DNA of 64,000 bases from Sphingobium sp. EP60837 (GTDB lineage Bacteria; Pseudomonadota; Alphaproteobacteria; Sphingomonadales; Sphingomonadaceae), in NCBI RefSeq assembly GCF_001658005.1, contig NZ_CP015987.1:1046001-1110000 (forward strand), in the 5' to 3' direction. This document shows positions 17,388 through 26,000 of the stretch, in pieces. Position 1 is the first letter of the stretch. Each line of letters begins with the position of its first letter. Both the position numbers and the translations under genes were made by a program. The notes below the pieces were generated by a model. The model worked only from the letters and a program-made list of their open reading frames with translations, was not told where the DNA came from and searched no databases.

Positions 17388-18224
17388 ATGGAACAGGTCA
17401 GCGCCAACAGGGCCTTTAACGGCGTGCAAGGCGTCTATAAACATGCGTCGGCGGAGACCCGGACGGAGATGACTTTCTCCGTCTTCGTGCCTCCCCATGC
17501 GGATGGGGAGACTCTGCCGGTCGTCTCGTATCTGTCGGGCCTGACCTGCACCCATGCCAATGTTACCGAGAAGGGCGAATATCGGCGGGCTTGTGCGGAA
17601 TTGGGGCTGATCTTCGTTGCGCCCGACACGTCGCCGCGCGGCGAGGGCGTGCCGGACGACCCGGCGGGCGCTTATGACTTCGGCCTGGGTGCGGGCTTCT
17701 ATGTGGATGCGACGCAGCCGCCGTTCGACCGCCATTATCGCATGTGGTCCTATGTTACGGAGGAGCTGCCTGCGCTGATCGCGGACAATTTTCCGGCGGA
17801 TATGAGCCGTCAGTCCATCATGGGACATTCGATGGGCGGCCATGGGGCGCTGACCGTCGCGCTGAGGAATCCCGGACGCTTCAAAGCCGTATCCGCCTTC
17901 GCCCCGATCGTTGCGCCGTCCAGCGTGCCGTGGGGTGAGAAGGCGCTGGCGGGATATTTGGGTGAGGATCGCGCAGCCTGGCGCGGACATGACGCCGTTG
18001 CCTTGATCGAGGATGGTGCGCGCGTCCCGGCATTGCTTGTGGATCAGGGCGCGGCCGATCCGTTCCTAGAACAGCAGTTACGGCCGGAACTCCTGCAGGC
18101 GGCGTGCGAGGCGGCGGGGATGCCGCTGACGCTGAACATGCGGGACGGCTATGACCATAGCTATTATTTCATCTCGACGTTCATGGCCGATCATTTGAAG
18201 TGGCACGCGCAGCGGTTGCGCTGA
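17388..18224 (+). CDS. fghA: S-formylglutathione hydrolase
   Basis: 278 aa from the ATG at 17388, eight bases after the frmA stop. Hydrolyses S-formylglutathione to formate and glutathione, completing the glutathione pathway for formaldehyde. Alpha/beta hydrolase (esterase D type) with catalytic Ser148 in GHSMGGHGA, Asp224 in QGAADPFL and His257 in GYDHSYYF. The N-terminal LSGLTCTHANVTEKG is a family signature. An open frame extends upstream to 17109 inside frmA but has no homology there. The two genes form an operon. Confidence 0.95.
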   Translation: MEQVSANRAFNGVQGVYKHASAETRTEMTFSVFVPPHADGETLPVVSYLSGLTCTHANVTEKGEYRRACAELGLIFVAPDTSPRGEGVPDDPAGAYDFGLGAGFYVDATQPPFDRHYRMWSYVTEELPALIADNFPADMSRQSIMGHSMGGHGALTVALRNPGRFKAVSAFAPIVAPSSVPWGEKALAGYLGEDRAAWRGHDAVALIEDGARVPALLVDQGAADPFLEQQLRPELLQAACEAAGMPLTLNMRDGYDHSYYFISTFMADHLKWHAQRLR

Positions 18225-18319
18225 TTGAAAAACGCCGGCTGAATGCCCGGAAAGGCGGTGGTCCTGAAACGCGGACTTCTTTAGCTCTTGCGATAAACGG
18301 GACCAGCAAGGTCTCGACT

Positions 18320-20278
18320 ATGGGAGTGAAGATTTTGCGGATGAAGGCGGCTGTTTCCTTTTCCTGCGTGACGCTGGCGGTTGGGCTGAGCGCCCCGGCG
18401 CCTGCGAAAACCGCCGACATGCGGATTGAACAGCGTGGTCGTTGGTTCGTCGATCAGAGCGGCCGCGTGATCACCTTCCATGGCGGCAATGTGACCTTAC
18501 CCGAATTCGACAAGCCGCAGCAGCCGCGCTGGACGGCCGAAACTCCGGTGCGCATGGCCGAACAGGGCTTCAATGGAGTGCGGCTGGTGATCTTCTTCAG
18601 CCGGGTCATGCCGCAGCCGGGGCAGATCGACCAAAGCTATCTGAACCGTATCGCCAAGGCAGTCGCCGCATATAAGGCGGCGGGCATTCATACGCTAATC
18701 GATTTTCATCAGGATCAATATAGCGAGAAGGTCGGCGTGAGAGGCATGCCCGACTGGGCGGTCTTTTCCGACGGATATTCGCGCATGCCGGGCGTCGAAT
18801 TCCCCATCGGCTATTTCAAGGACCCCGCAGTGCAGCGGTCCTTCGACAATTTCTGGAAGAACCATCCGGTGCCGGGCATGGGCAAGGGGGTTCAGGACCT
18901 CTATGTCGAGGGGCTCGCCGCGGTAGCCCGGCGGTTCCGCGATGAGCCCGCCGTAATGGGCATCGACATCTTCAACGAACCAGCGACCGGCAGCCGCTGT
19001 GCTGAACCCGATCCGGCGAAGGCGAACTGTCCGGAGCTGGAGCAGCAACTGTTGAAGCCATTCTATGAAAAGGCGGCGCAGGCCATCAGCCGTGCGGCCC
19101 CGCGCATGATCATCTTCGTCGAACCCTTCATGCTGCAAGGGGCGCTGGGTACGCCCATCAACACGCCTATCGCGGGCCCTTCGGGACGGCGGGCGCTATC
19201 CTTCCACAATTACGGACCGGTCAAAGCGACGCGGGACCGGGTCAATGACGGAGCGCTGGCGCATGTGATCCGCAGCGACGCGGCCATTATCAATACGGAA
19301 TGGGGCTTTTCCAACGATCCTGCCGAAATCGTGGGGCAAGCCGCCGATTTCGATGCGCGGCATATTTCCTGGCTCGCCTGGACGCGCGGGTCATTCGAGG
19401 CGCTGGTCGATCCCAAGCTGCCGAATGTGGGCAACGGCAATCGCGTGGCGCAGTTGCGCGCCTATGCACGGCCCTTCGCGGAGGCCACGGCCGGGACGCC
19501 CGTCATGATGAGCTTCGATCCGGATAAGGCCGTGCTCACCTATCGCTATAGGACGCAACTCGGGAACGGGCGGCGCGCGGCGGGAGGGGAAACGGAGATC
19601 CGTATCCCAGCGATCCACTATCCCAATGGCTATAAGGTGGCTGTCGTTGGCGGAAAAGTGCGTTCCGCCGCTGGAGCGCCCCTCTTGCGGGTCCGCAACG
19701 ATGCGAACGCGCAGAATGTCATCGTCACCGTGTCGCGCGTCGGCGTGCTGCCGCCGCTGCCGCCGAGTGAGGGTGAGCCGGACCGCAAGGATGCCGGGCT
19801 GCGGACGTTGCCGCCCATCCCGGCAGGGCCGCTGACGCGCAGGTCGCTGATCGGCCACATCGTCGTGACCCCGGGCGGGCGCGCGCTGCTCGATCGGGAG
19901 GTGCCCGGCATGTTGCAGGGGCTTAGCCACGTATCCGGCTGGGAGAGGATGACTTTTGCCGATATTCAGCGCTTTGCGAGCGGCACGCTGACCGAGGAGA
20001 AGTTGCGGCAGATCGAGGCGGATCTGGCGACGTTGCACGTGACGCCCGGCCCGGTCCAGCAGGCGGGGCGCCTTAGCATCGATTCCATGACGAGTGACCT
20101 GATCGCCGATCCCAGAGCCCGAGCGATCCTCGACCGCGAGGCTCCGGGCCTGACCGCTTCCGGCAAGCAAGGGCTGTTCCCGCAAACGCGGCTGCGCAAC
20201 CTTCAGCCCGAACTGCCGGGAATATTGACCCCGTCAGTCCTGGCACGCATTGAACAGGCCCTTGCCGCGCTGAAGTGA
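18320..20278 (+). CDS. Secreted GH5 glycoside hydrolase with two C-terminal repeats
   Basis: 652 aa from the ATG at 18320 (18341 is also possible); the frame is open back to 18200 inside fghA but that part is unlikely to be translated. The signal peptide runs to about residue 30 (LAVGLSAPAPA). The catalytic barrel resembles GH5 endoglycoceramidase-like enzymes: IDFHQDQYSE, IDIFNEP with acid/base Glu220, and INTEWGFS with nucleophile Glu327. A beta-sandwich-like stretch covers about 405-485. Residues 504-574 and 584-652 are two copies of a small helical domain (xPxxRAxLDREaPGx...LxxIexxLAxL), also seen as a free exported protein at 56695-57006. Target glycan unknown. Confidence 0.8.
   Translation: MGVKILRMKAAVSFSCVTLAVGLSAPAPAKTADMRIEQRGRWFVDQSGRVITFHGGNVTLPEFDKPQQPRWTAETPVRMAEQGFNGVRLVIFFSRVMPQPGQIDQSYLNRIAKAVAAYKAAGIHTLIDFHQDQYSEKVGVRGMPDWAVFSDGYSRMPGVEFPIGYFKDPAVQRSFDNFWKNHPVPGMGKGVQDLYVEGLAAVARRFRDEPAVMGIDIFNEPATGSRCAEPDPAKANCPELEQQLLKPFYEKAAQAISRAAPRMIIFVEPFMLQGALGTPINTPIAGPSGRRALSFHNYGPVKATRDRVNDGALAHVIRSDAAIINTEWGFSNDPAEIVGQAADFDARHISWLAWTRGSFEALVDPKLPNVGNGNRVAQLRAYARPFAEATAGTPVMMSFDPDKAVLTYRYRTQLGNGRRAAGGETEIRIPAIHYPNGYKVAVVGGKVRSAAGAPLLRVRNDANAQNVIVTVSRVGVLPPLPPSEGEPDRKDAGLRTLPPIPAGPLTRRSLIGHIVVTPGGRALLDREVPGMLQGLSHVSGWERMTFADIQRFASGTLTEEKLRQIEADLATLHVTPGPVQQAGRLSIDSMTSDLIADPRARAILDREAPGLTASGKQGLFPQTRLRNLQPELPGILTPSVLARIEQALAALK
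19829..20275 (+). repeat. Tandem ~70-residue domain repeat in the GH5 protein
   Basis: Copy 1 (19829-20041) and copy 2 (20069-20275) encode aligned segments: VTPGGRALLDREVPGM...LRQIEADLATL and IADPRARAILDREAPGL...LARIEQALAAL. The free-standing protein at 56695-57006 has NPAAKAIVEKHIPGM...LAAIDADLAKL in the same order and spacing. The repeat is visible at protein level only. Confidence 0.75.
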
Positions 20279-20291
20279 GGGCCGGAGGCGC

Positions 20292-21860
20292 TTATCGCCG
20301 CGCCTCCGACACGCGGAGCCGTTTGGGCTGTTTCAATTCGACGAACGAGCCCAATTCGCGGCGGAGCATGGTGATCATCCAGCTGCGGTGCCGGGTCAGA
20401 TAGTCCGAAAAGCCTTCCGGCTTTGCAGGATCGAAGGCAGGCGCCTGCCAGTCGGAGGGCTGTTCTTCATAGACGGCTTCGACCCGGCCGCCGCCATCGA
20501 CCGGCGCATCGACGTGGCTGCCGAAATAGCTGTTGCCCTTGAAGCGGATGGATTCTGCGGGATCAAAGCCGGCCTTGATCAGATAATCGGGGCCGCTGCG
20601 ACCGATCTCGCTGCCATAGCGCGCCTTGCCAGCAACCTTGAAGACATTGTCCTTGAACCGGACCTTGCGCGCCCACCCGTCCCATTGGGTTGCTACCACC
20701 ATCTGCACATCCATCGCCTTGCCGACATGGATGACATTTTTTTCAACCAGCGCATCGGACACATTGCCCGCAATCTGGAAGATGCGCGTCCCGTCATTGC
20801 GGCTGACATTGAAGCGAGCCGTCGTTCCGTGGTTGCCAATATTGCCCTTTTCATCCTGTTTGGGCGAGCAGATGAGCAGGAAGCCCCCGGCATTGTCGTG
20901 GCTGTAATTGTAAAGGAAGGTCGTGCGCCGGGAATTGAAGTCTGAATCGAACCCCTGGCCGTCATAGCGGGTACGGGTATAGGCGGCTTCGTTGAGCTGG
21001 ATCAGGCTGTTGTCGGTGCTCCATTGCCAGATGCCCGCATTATAGCCAGGCGCGCGGCTACCCGCATAACGCACGATATTATGCTCGATGAGCGCCCCAT
21101 TCGTGCCCCGGGGTACGATGCCGTCGCCGCCGACATCCTCCACATAATTGTCGCGGATGACGACCTTTTCGCTGGGGAACCAGTTGAGCGATGTCACCTG
21201 ATCGCTGATCCCCGCGATGCCGGATCGATCGACGCGCCAGATGATGTTGCGCTCGATCGTAAGGTCGTGAAAGCGTGTGGGCACCCGTTGCCCTGCTGCG
21301 CGGAAGACGATGCCGCCATTATCCTTGCGTTCGTTGGTGCCGCGCACGTCGTGGATATACATGTCAGTGATGCGAATGCCGCGCGTCACGCCACGGTCCT
21401 CCGTCGACACAAGGACGCCGGTGCGTTGCGCGGGGGAGGGGGCGTTGTTCGTCACCTCCAGCCCGCTGATCGAGACATATTCCGCATTGATCACGCCGAC
21501 GCCATGCGGGGAAATGCCTCCCGCATCGATGCGCGCTCGGGGGCCATCCCCGGCCGAAGCGACCATGATCGGCGCCTTCTCACTACCCGAACGCGTGATG
21601 GTGAGCGGTTCGCGCCAGACGGACCCTGCCGTCAGCACCACATTGTCGCCAGGCTGGAGCGGGAAGGATGAGATGCGCGACAGGGACCGCCATGGCTGCG
21701 CAGGCGATGTGCCGGTGAAGCTGTCATCGCCCTTGGTGGAGCTGATATAATAGGTCTCCGCTTGCGCTGCGGTAACGTACCCGGCGGACCAGAAGAGTGT
21801 GAGGAGAGAGGCAGTTCCGAGGGTTTTGAACAATGTCGCAGCGCTCCAACAACAATTCAC
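20292..21860 (-). CDS. Secreted right-handed parallel beta-helix protein
   Basis: 522 aa from a GTG at 21860 (a TTG at 21833, with GGAG 10 nt upstream, is an alternative start). The signal peptide ends near AAQAETYYIS. The body is a right-handed beta-helix of the pectate lyase/polysaccharide-processing type: regular short strands such as VGVINAEYVSISGLEVTNN, FHDLTIERNIIWRV and ALIEHNIVRYAG, with Asn/Gly turns. Such proteins often cleave or bind acidic polysaccharides, but I see no subfamily-specific catalytic set. The C-terminus (about 450-522) is helical. It converges on the GH5 gene, with 13 bp between stops, suggesting a shared interest in an extracellular glycan. Confidence 0.75.
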   Translation of the reverse strand: MNCCWSAATLFKTLGTASLLTLFWSAGYVTAAQAETYYISSTKGDDSFTGTSPAQPWRSLSRISSFPLQPGDNVVLTAGSVWREPLTITRSGSEKAPIMVASAGDGPRARIDAGGISPHGVGVINAEYVSISGLEVTNNAPSPAQRTGVLVSTEDRGVTRGIRITDMYIHDVRGTNERKDNGGIVFRAAGQRVPTRFHDLTIERNIIWRVDRSGIAGISDQVTSLNWFPSEKVVIRDNYVEDVGGDGIVPRGTNGALIEHNIVRYAGSRAPGYNAGIWQWSTDNSLIQLNEAAYTRTRYDGQGFDSDFNSRRTTFLYNYSHDNAGGFLLICSPKQDEKGNIGNHGTTARFNVSRNDGTRIFQIAGNVSDALVEKNVIHVGKAMDVQMVVATQWDGWARKVRFKDNVFKVAGKARYGSEIGRSGPDYLIKAGFDPAESIRFKGNSYFGSHVDAPVDGGGRVEAVYEEQPSDWQAPAFDPAKPEGFSDYLTRHRSWMITMLRRELGSFVELKQPKRLRVSEARR

Positions 21861-21922
21861 ATCGCTAAATTCTACCGGCAGCTGGCTGAATGCGAAGTGA
21901 AATGAATGGTTGCTGCGGGTAG

Positions 21923-21955
21923 AAAAAAGACCCCGCCTCTGGACCAGAGGCGGGG
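21923..21955 (-). terminator. Intrinsic terminator after the TonB receptor gene
   Basis: A perfect 11-bp stem, CCCCGCCTCTG at 21931-21941 with CAGAGGCGGGG at 21945-21955, and a 3-nt loop. On the minus strand it is followed by TC then a six-T run (plus-strand AAAAAA at 21923-21928). It lies about 200 bp after the receptor stop, beyond a palindromic repeat. Confidence 0.85.
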
Positions 21956-22013
21956 CACGGGGAGAGGGGGCGTTGCCGCCCTGAAAGCTTTCAAAGTTGG
22001 CGTTCGAAGATGA

Positions 22014-22130
22014 CCGTTCATCCTGAGTAGGGACTAAGCAAGGTCGAAGACCCTATCGAAGCATCAAGCGCGGTGCATGACCCTTCGATATGCCATTTCG
22101 ACAAGCTCAATGGCTACTCAGGACGAACGG
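22014..22130. repeat. Palindromic intergenic repeat (REP-like), copy 1
   Basis: Outer arms CCGTTCATCCTGAGTAG (22014-22030) and CTACTCAGGACGAACGG (22114-22130) pair with one mismatch. Inside are 'ggtcgaag', 'cccttcga' and 'cgacaagctca', the core also found at 29691-29769. This is the kind of extragenic palindrome scattered through sphingomonad genomes. Confidence 0.65.
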
Positions 22131-22158
22131 AGGTGGTTCTGATTTAACGCACCACGCT

Positions 22159-24702
22159 TCAGAATTTTGCGCCGACGGTGATGCCATAGGTGCGTGGCTC
22201 AGCATAATAGCCGCCGGCAAAGCCGAGTTGGCCATAGTCGATGCTGCGGACGAAATCCTTGGCGTTGGTGAGGTTCTTTACCCACAGGCGCACTTCGCCT
22301 TCGCCGGTGCCGAGCGGGATGCCGTCAATGCCGATCTGAGCGTCGATCAGGTCGATATCATCGCCCTTGATCTGTTCATTGAAGGGCGAGCCCACCGAGC
22401 TGCTGAAATTATATTTGCCATCCTCATGCGTATATCCGATGCGGCCCCGCAGCGTGGCGTTGCCCCAGTTCAGAGGGAATTGTGCATTGAGCGCCACATT
22501 GGCTGTCAGCGGCGAGGTGAAGCCAGGCGTCACGATTGGCGCGATGTTGACGGGCGGTGCACCGGGCGTGGGCGATTGGCCCGCCAGGAACTCTCTATAA
22601 TTGATGTCGATATAGCCAAGGCTGCCGTCGAGTGAGAAGTTGTCGGTCAGGACGGCCTGGGTTTCGACTTCAAAACCGTTATAGACGACCTTGCCTGCAT
22701 TGATGATCCGGGTGGCGAAGGTGCCGACCGGCGCATTGGTGACAGGGCCGAGCACAGCGAGATTATCATAGATATTATGATAGGCTGCGACGTTGAAGCG
22801 CAGGCGGCGGTTGAACAGCTCGCTCTTCAGCCCGATTTCGTAGGACGTCACCTTTTCCGGCTTGAAGCTGCCGAGTTGATTGGTGCCGGTGATCGCCGGG
22901 TCCTGCGAATTGAAGCCGCCCGAGCGATAGCCGGTGGCCGCGCGTGCATAGAGGTTGATGCCGTCCGCGACGTCATAGCCCGCCATCAGGTTCCAGGTGA
23001 ACTTGCTGAACTTCGCGCGACCGGTTTCCGGTGCGAGCGGCGGCGCTGCGCCATTCTGGGTACGCAGCATCATCTTTTCGTCCCAAGTGTAGCGGCCGCC
23101 TGCGGTCAAGCGGATGCCGCTGTCCCGACCGCCGGGGTAGAAGGTCGCCTGACCATAAAGCGCAGTGCTTTCGGCCGAGGTCGTGTATTTGAGGCGCGCG
23201 CGCGTTTGCACCATCCGATAGCGGGCCGGGTTGGCGGCGGCGAAAGCCGGGCCGAGCGGTCCGAAATTGGCGAGGAAGATGCTGTTGGTGTCGAGGATGA
23301 AGCCGCTATTCTGGAAGCCATTCTCAGACCCCTTCTCCCAGAAATAAAAGCCGCCCACGACCCAATCGAGCGTGCTGGTGTCGCCGGAGATTTCGACTTC
23401 CTCACTAAACTGCTTGTGACGGCGGCTGTTGGCGACGTCGAACAGATCCTGCGTAACTGTGGGAACCGGGGAAGCGGCGATGAAGGGCCGTGCGGCCGCC
23501 GGGATCGTCGGAATGAATTGCAGCAGCGAGGCGGGCATGCCGTTGAACAGCGTGGCATTGGTGAAGGCCGGGCCGGAAAAGGCGCCGATCCCGTCCAGAT
23601 CCGTCACATTGTCGCTGTTCCAGAAACGGTAGCCGGTGGTGGACTTCACCTTGAAGCCGCCGAAGTCGTTCTGCACCTGAAGATTATGGCCCCAGGTCTT
23701 ATCGACGGCGCGGCTCAAGATGTTGTTGCACACTTCGTGGCGATAGGTGCGCGACGGCACGGCCAACGCGGCACATTCGGGATTGGCGAAGGTTGCGCCC
23801 GCCAGATATTGGGCGACCGGCGCCTGCTGGGTCACGACAACCTGCTGACCGTTGATGGTGATCGGCGGGCGGGGAGTGCCATCCGCGACGTTGGTCAGGA
23901 TGAAGGGCAGCGGCGTGCCTTTGATCCGGGTCCAGTCGAAAATATATTGGATGCTGCCGGTGCCGCCCAGGTCAATGCGAGCCGCGGCGCGCAGCGCGTC
24001 CGACTTGCGCGCACCCGGGTCGCGAGAATCGCGAGGCTGCAGGATATTGTCGATCACCCCGTCGCGCTCGCTATGGCTGTAGGAGAAGCTGGTCGAAATG
24101 CCTGCAATCTCACCCGGATCGACGGAGATCTTGCCATTCCAGGCGTTGAAATTGCCATAGCCGGCCTCGGCCTTCAAACGGAAGGTCGAAGAAGGCGCAC
24201 GCGAAATGAAATGCACCGCGCCGCCCGTGGTATTGCGGCCGAACAGCGTGCCCTGCGGACCGCGCAAGACCTCGACGCGCTCAATATCCATGACGTTAAG
24301 GCCCATGGCGCCGCCGCGGGCGATATAGATGCCATCGACATAAAGACCGTTCGCGGCATCGACGCCGAAGCTTTCACTGCCGCCGTTGGAAATGCCGCGC
24401 ATCGAGAAGACAGCAGCGCTGTTGCTGGTGGTGCCCTGGGTGATCACGACATTGGGAGCGAGGCCACTGAGGTCGCGGCTATCCTTGACGCCTAGCTGCT
24501 CGATCTTTTCAGCGCTGATGGCGCTGATAGCAATCGGAACGTCCTGAAGATTCTGCGCCCGCTTCTGCGCGGTAACGACGATTTCGTCGAGGCCGGGTTC
24601 GGCAGTCGTCGAGACTTCCTGCGCCATTGCCTGACTTGCAATAGCGAGGCTGCTGACCCCCAGGATGAGATGCAGTGCCGCATATCCATATGTTTTTGCC
24701 AT
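22159..24702 (-). CDS. TonB-dependent receptor
   Basis: 847 aa outer-membrane receptor. The signal peptide (ending IASQAMAQ) is followed by a TonB-box-like LDEIVVTAQ, a plug domain (about 45-160, with DVPIAISAISAEKIEQLGV, VFSMRGIS and VEVLRGPQGTLFGRNTTGGAVHFIS) and a 22-strand barrel ending in an aromatic strand (TYGITVGAKF). AGGGAGAA precedes the ATG. Such receptors import large substrates using TonB energy. It is co-directional with the SDR at 24802 and beside the catabolic island, so it probably imports that pathway's substrate, as is common for sphingomonad catabolic loci. The substrate itself is not readable. Confidence 0.9.
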   Translation of the reverse strand: MAKTYGYAALHLILGVSSLAIASQAMAQEVSTTAEPGLDEIVVTAQKRAQNLQDVPIAISAISAEKIEQLGVKDSRDLSGLAPNVVITQGTTSNSAAVFSMRGISNGGSESFGVDAANGLYVDGIYIARGGAMGLNVMDIERVEVLRGPQGTLFGRNTTGGAVHFISRAPSSTFRLKAEAGYGNFNAWNGKISVDPGEIAGISTSFSYSHSERDGVIDNILQPRDSRDPGARKSDALRAAARIDLGGTGSIQYIFDWTRIKGTPLPFILTNVADGTPRPPITINGQQVVVTQQAPVAQYLAGATFANPECAALAVPSRTYRHEVCNNILSRAVDKTWGHNLQVQNDFGGFKVKSTTGYRFWNSDNVTDLDGIGAFSGPAFTNATLFNGMPASLLQFIPTIPAAARPFIAASPVPTVTQDLFDVANSRRHKQFSEEVEISGDTSTLDWVVGGFYFWEKGSENGFQNSGFILDTNSIFLANFGPLGPAFAAANPARYRMVQTRARLKYTTSAESTALYGQATFYPGGRDSGIRLTAGGRYTWDEKMMLRTQNGAAPPLAPETGRAKFSKFTWNLMAGYDVADGINLYARAATGYRSGGFNSQDPAITGTNQLGSFKPEKVTSYEIGLKSELFNRRLRFNVAAYHNIYDNLAVLGPVTNAPVGTFATRIINAGKVVYNGFEVETQAVLTDNFSLDGSLGYIDINYREFLAGQSPTPGAPPVNIAPIVTPGFTSPLTANVALNAQFPLNWGNATLRGRIGYTHEDGKYNFSSSVGSPFNEQIKGDDIDLIDAQIGIDGIPLGTGEGEVRLWVKNLTNAKDFVRSIDYGQLGFAGGYYAEPRTYGITVGAKF

Positions 24703-24801
24703 GATCTTCTCTCCCTTGATCTTATGAACGTGTTGATCCCTGCGCGCCGAAGATGTGACGGCGCGTCGATTGTAAGTTGTCGGTACGATGAGAATTGAGT
24801 G

Positions 24802-25575
24802 TCAGGACGGCATGTATAGTTGGGCCGCTTTCCCTCCATCTACCGGCAGAGCCGTGCCGGTTATGTAACTTGCCGCATCGGACAGCATGAAGACGATCGC
24901 CTGCGCCAGTTCTTCAGGCTGTCCGCCGCGCTGCATGGGGATGGCGGCTGTCGTCCGCTCCGCAGTGTCTGCCGACAATGCGGAGAACTGTTCCGTCGGT
25001 ACGGTTTGGACCTGGCCGGGGATGATTGCGTTGACCCGGATGCCGAGCGGTGCGCCCTCCATCGCAGCGGCGGCGGTGAAATGCACCAGCGCCGCCTTGG
25101 ACGCGGAATAACTTGCCATGTTCACGGTCGCGCGGATGCCGCAGGTGGAGGCGATATTGACGATCGATCCTTTTCCCGCTGCCGCCATGACCTTCATCGC
25201 CGCCTTGGTGCTGACGAACGCTGCGTCGCAATTCACGGCGAAATCCTTGCGCCAATGGTCGAGGGTCAGCTTGGCTATCGGCGCATAATGGGTGGACATC
25301 GCATTGTTCACGAGCATGTCGAGACGGCCGAATTCCTCCGCCGTTCCTGCGATCATGGCGTCCAGCGCTGCGCTATCGGAGACGTCGAGCTGGACCGCAT
25401 TTACCCGGCCGCCTTGCGCCATGATCCGTTCGCGTGCGTTATCGAGCAGCGCTTGCCGCCGTCCGCAGATGACCACTTGCGCGCCGCGCTTAGCCAACAG
25501 GGCGGCGGTGGCTAGGCCGATGCCGTCGCTGCCGCCCGTTATAATGGCGACGCGCCCTTCAAAATCCTCGCTCAT
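24802..25575 (-). CDS. SDR family oxidoreductase
   Basis: 257 aa from the ATG at 25575 (MSEDFEGRVAIITGGSDGIG). Classical SDR: cofactor motif GGSDGIG near residue 14, NNA at about 88, catalytic Ser in VNIASTCG, and YSASK with Tyr and Lys; the C-terminus is ITGTALPVDGGK. Likely an NAD(P)-dependent alcohol/ketone oxidoreductase. A longer frame to 25752 adds 59 residues with no SDR character. The start lies about 80 bp from a 9-bp inverted repeat (25653-25684) shared with the acyl-CoA dehydrogenase promoter, and it is divergent from the acyl-CoA ligase, which ties it to the catabolic island. Confidence 0.88.
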   Translation of the reverse strand: MSEDFEGRVAIITGGSDGIGLATAALLAKRGAQVVICGRRQALLDNARERIMAQGGRVNAVQLDVSDSAALDAMIAGTAEEFGRLDMLVNNAMSTHYAPIAKLTLDHWRKDFAVNCDAAFVSTKAAMKVMAAAGKGSIVNIASTCGIRATVNMASYSASKAALVHFTAAAAMEGAPLGIRVNAIIPGQVQTVPTEQFSALSADTAERTTAAIPMQRGGQPEELAQAIVFMLSDAASYITGTALPVDGGKAAQLYMPS

Positions 25576-25652
25576 TCGACGTCGAGTCCTCGCCAATGCT
25601 GAATCGCCCCATGCCTCGGGAGGCGGTGCGTTGCGACTCAAGATCATCCAAA

Positions 25653-25684
25653 ATTCGGAATTTGTAAACTCATATATTCCGAAT
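25653..25684. promoter_or_regulatory. Operator candidate, site 1 (ATTCGGAAT-N14-ATTCCGAAT)
   Basis: Perfect 9-bp arms at 25653-25661 and 25676-25684, 23 bp apart start to start (about two helical turns). The same arrangement occurs at 34411. It is placed upstream of the SDR and also in front of the divergent ligase. The Lrp/AsnC proteins at 33438 and 33914 are the natural candidates to bind it. Confidence 0.6.
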
Positions 25685-25833
25685 ATCGCTGTTCCTCCGC
25701 CTCGTTGACACGGTTCCGGTTCAGAAAGCATCAGTTTAACGAAGCTGGACAACGCGACAGATTATACAGTAATTATAGCGGGTTTTCCTGAGCATCAGGG
25801 TTGTCCCACGGCTCTACGGTATAAGCTCCGAGT

Positions 25834-25865
25834 GTGCGGAAAAAAATTATAGTTGAATTACGCGA
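25834..25865. promoter_or_regulatory. Operator candidate, site 3 (degenerate)
   Basis: TGCGGAA and AATTACGCG, with CGG at 25837 and CG at 25861-25862, keep the 23-bp spacing of the two better sites and the AT-rich middle. It lies about 140 bp upstream of the acyl-CoA ligase ATG. The match is weaker than at the other sites. Confidence 0.3.
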
Positions 25866-26000
25866 TTGGTGAAATACACTGGGGTGCAAGAACAAGCATG
25901 AGTCGAGGAAGCAGGATGTCGGGATCGAACAGGGGCCATGGCCCCGACCGTGAATCTCCCGTCGAACAACCCGCGGCGGCGCAGTGGTCCCAAGGATAGC

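Larger units (their letters stand above)
25576..26000. other. Divergent promoter region of the catabolic island
   Basis: 425 bp between the SDR (minus) and the acyl-CoA ligase (plus). It contains a clear inverted-repeat operator at 25653-25684 and a degenerate copy with identical 23-bp spacing at 25837-25862. It is AT-rich between 25640 and 25870 compared with its surroundings. No small gene is supported; upstream in-frame extensions of both genes lack domain character. Confidence 0.6.

Noticed and set aside
22777..24495. 572-codon plus-strand open frame opposite the first TonB receptor
   Set aside because: Low-complexity Arg/Ala/Gly-rich translation typical of an antisense shadow; the receptor on the other strand is unmistakable.
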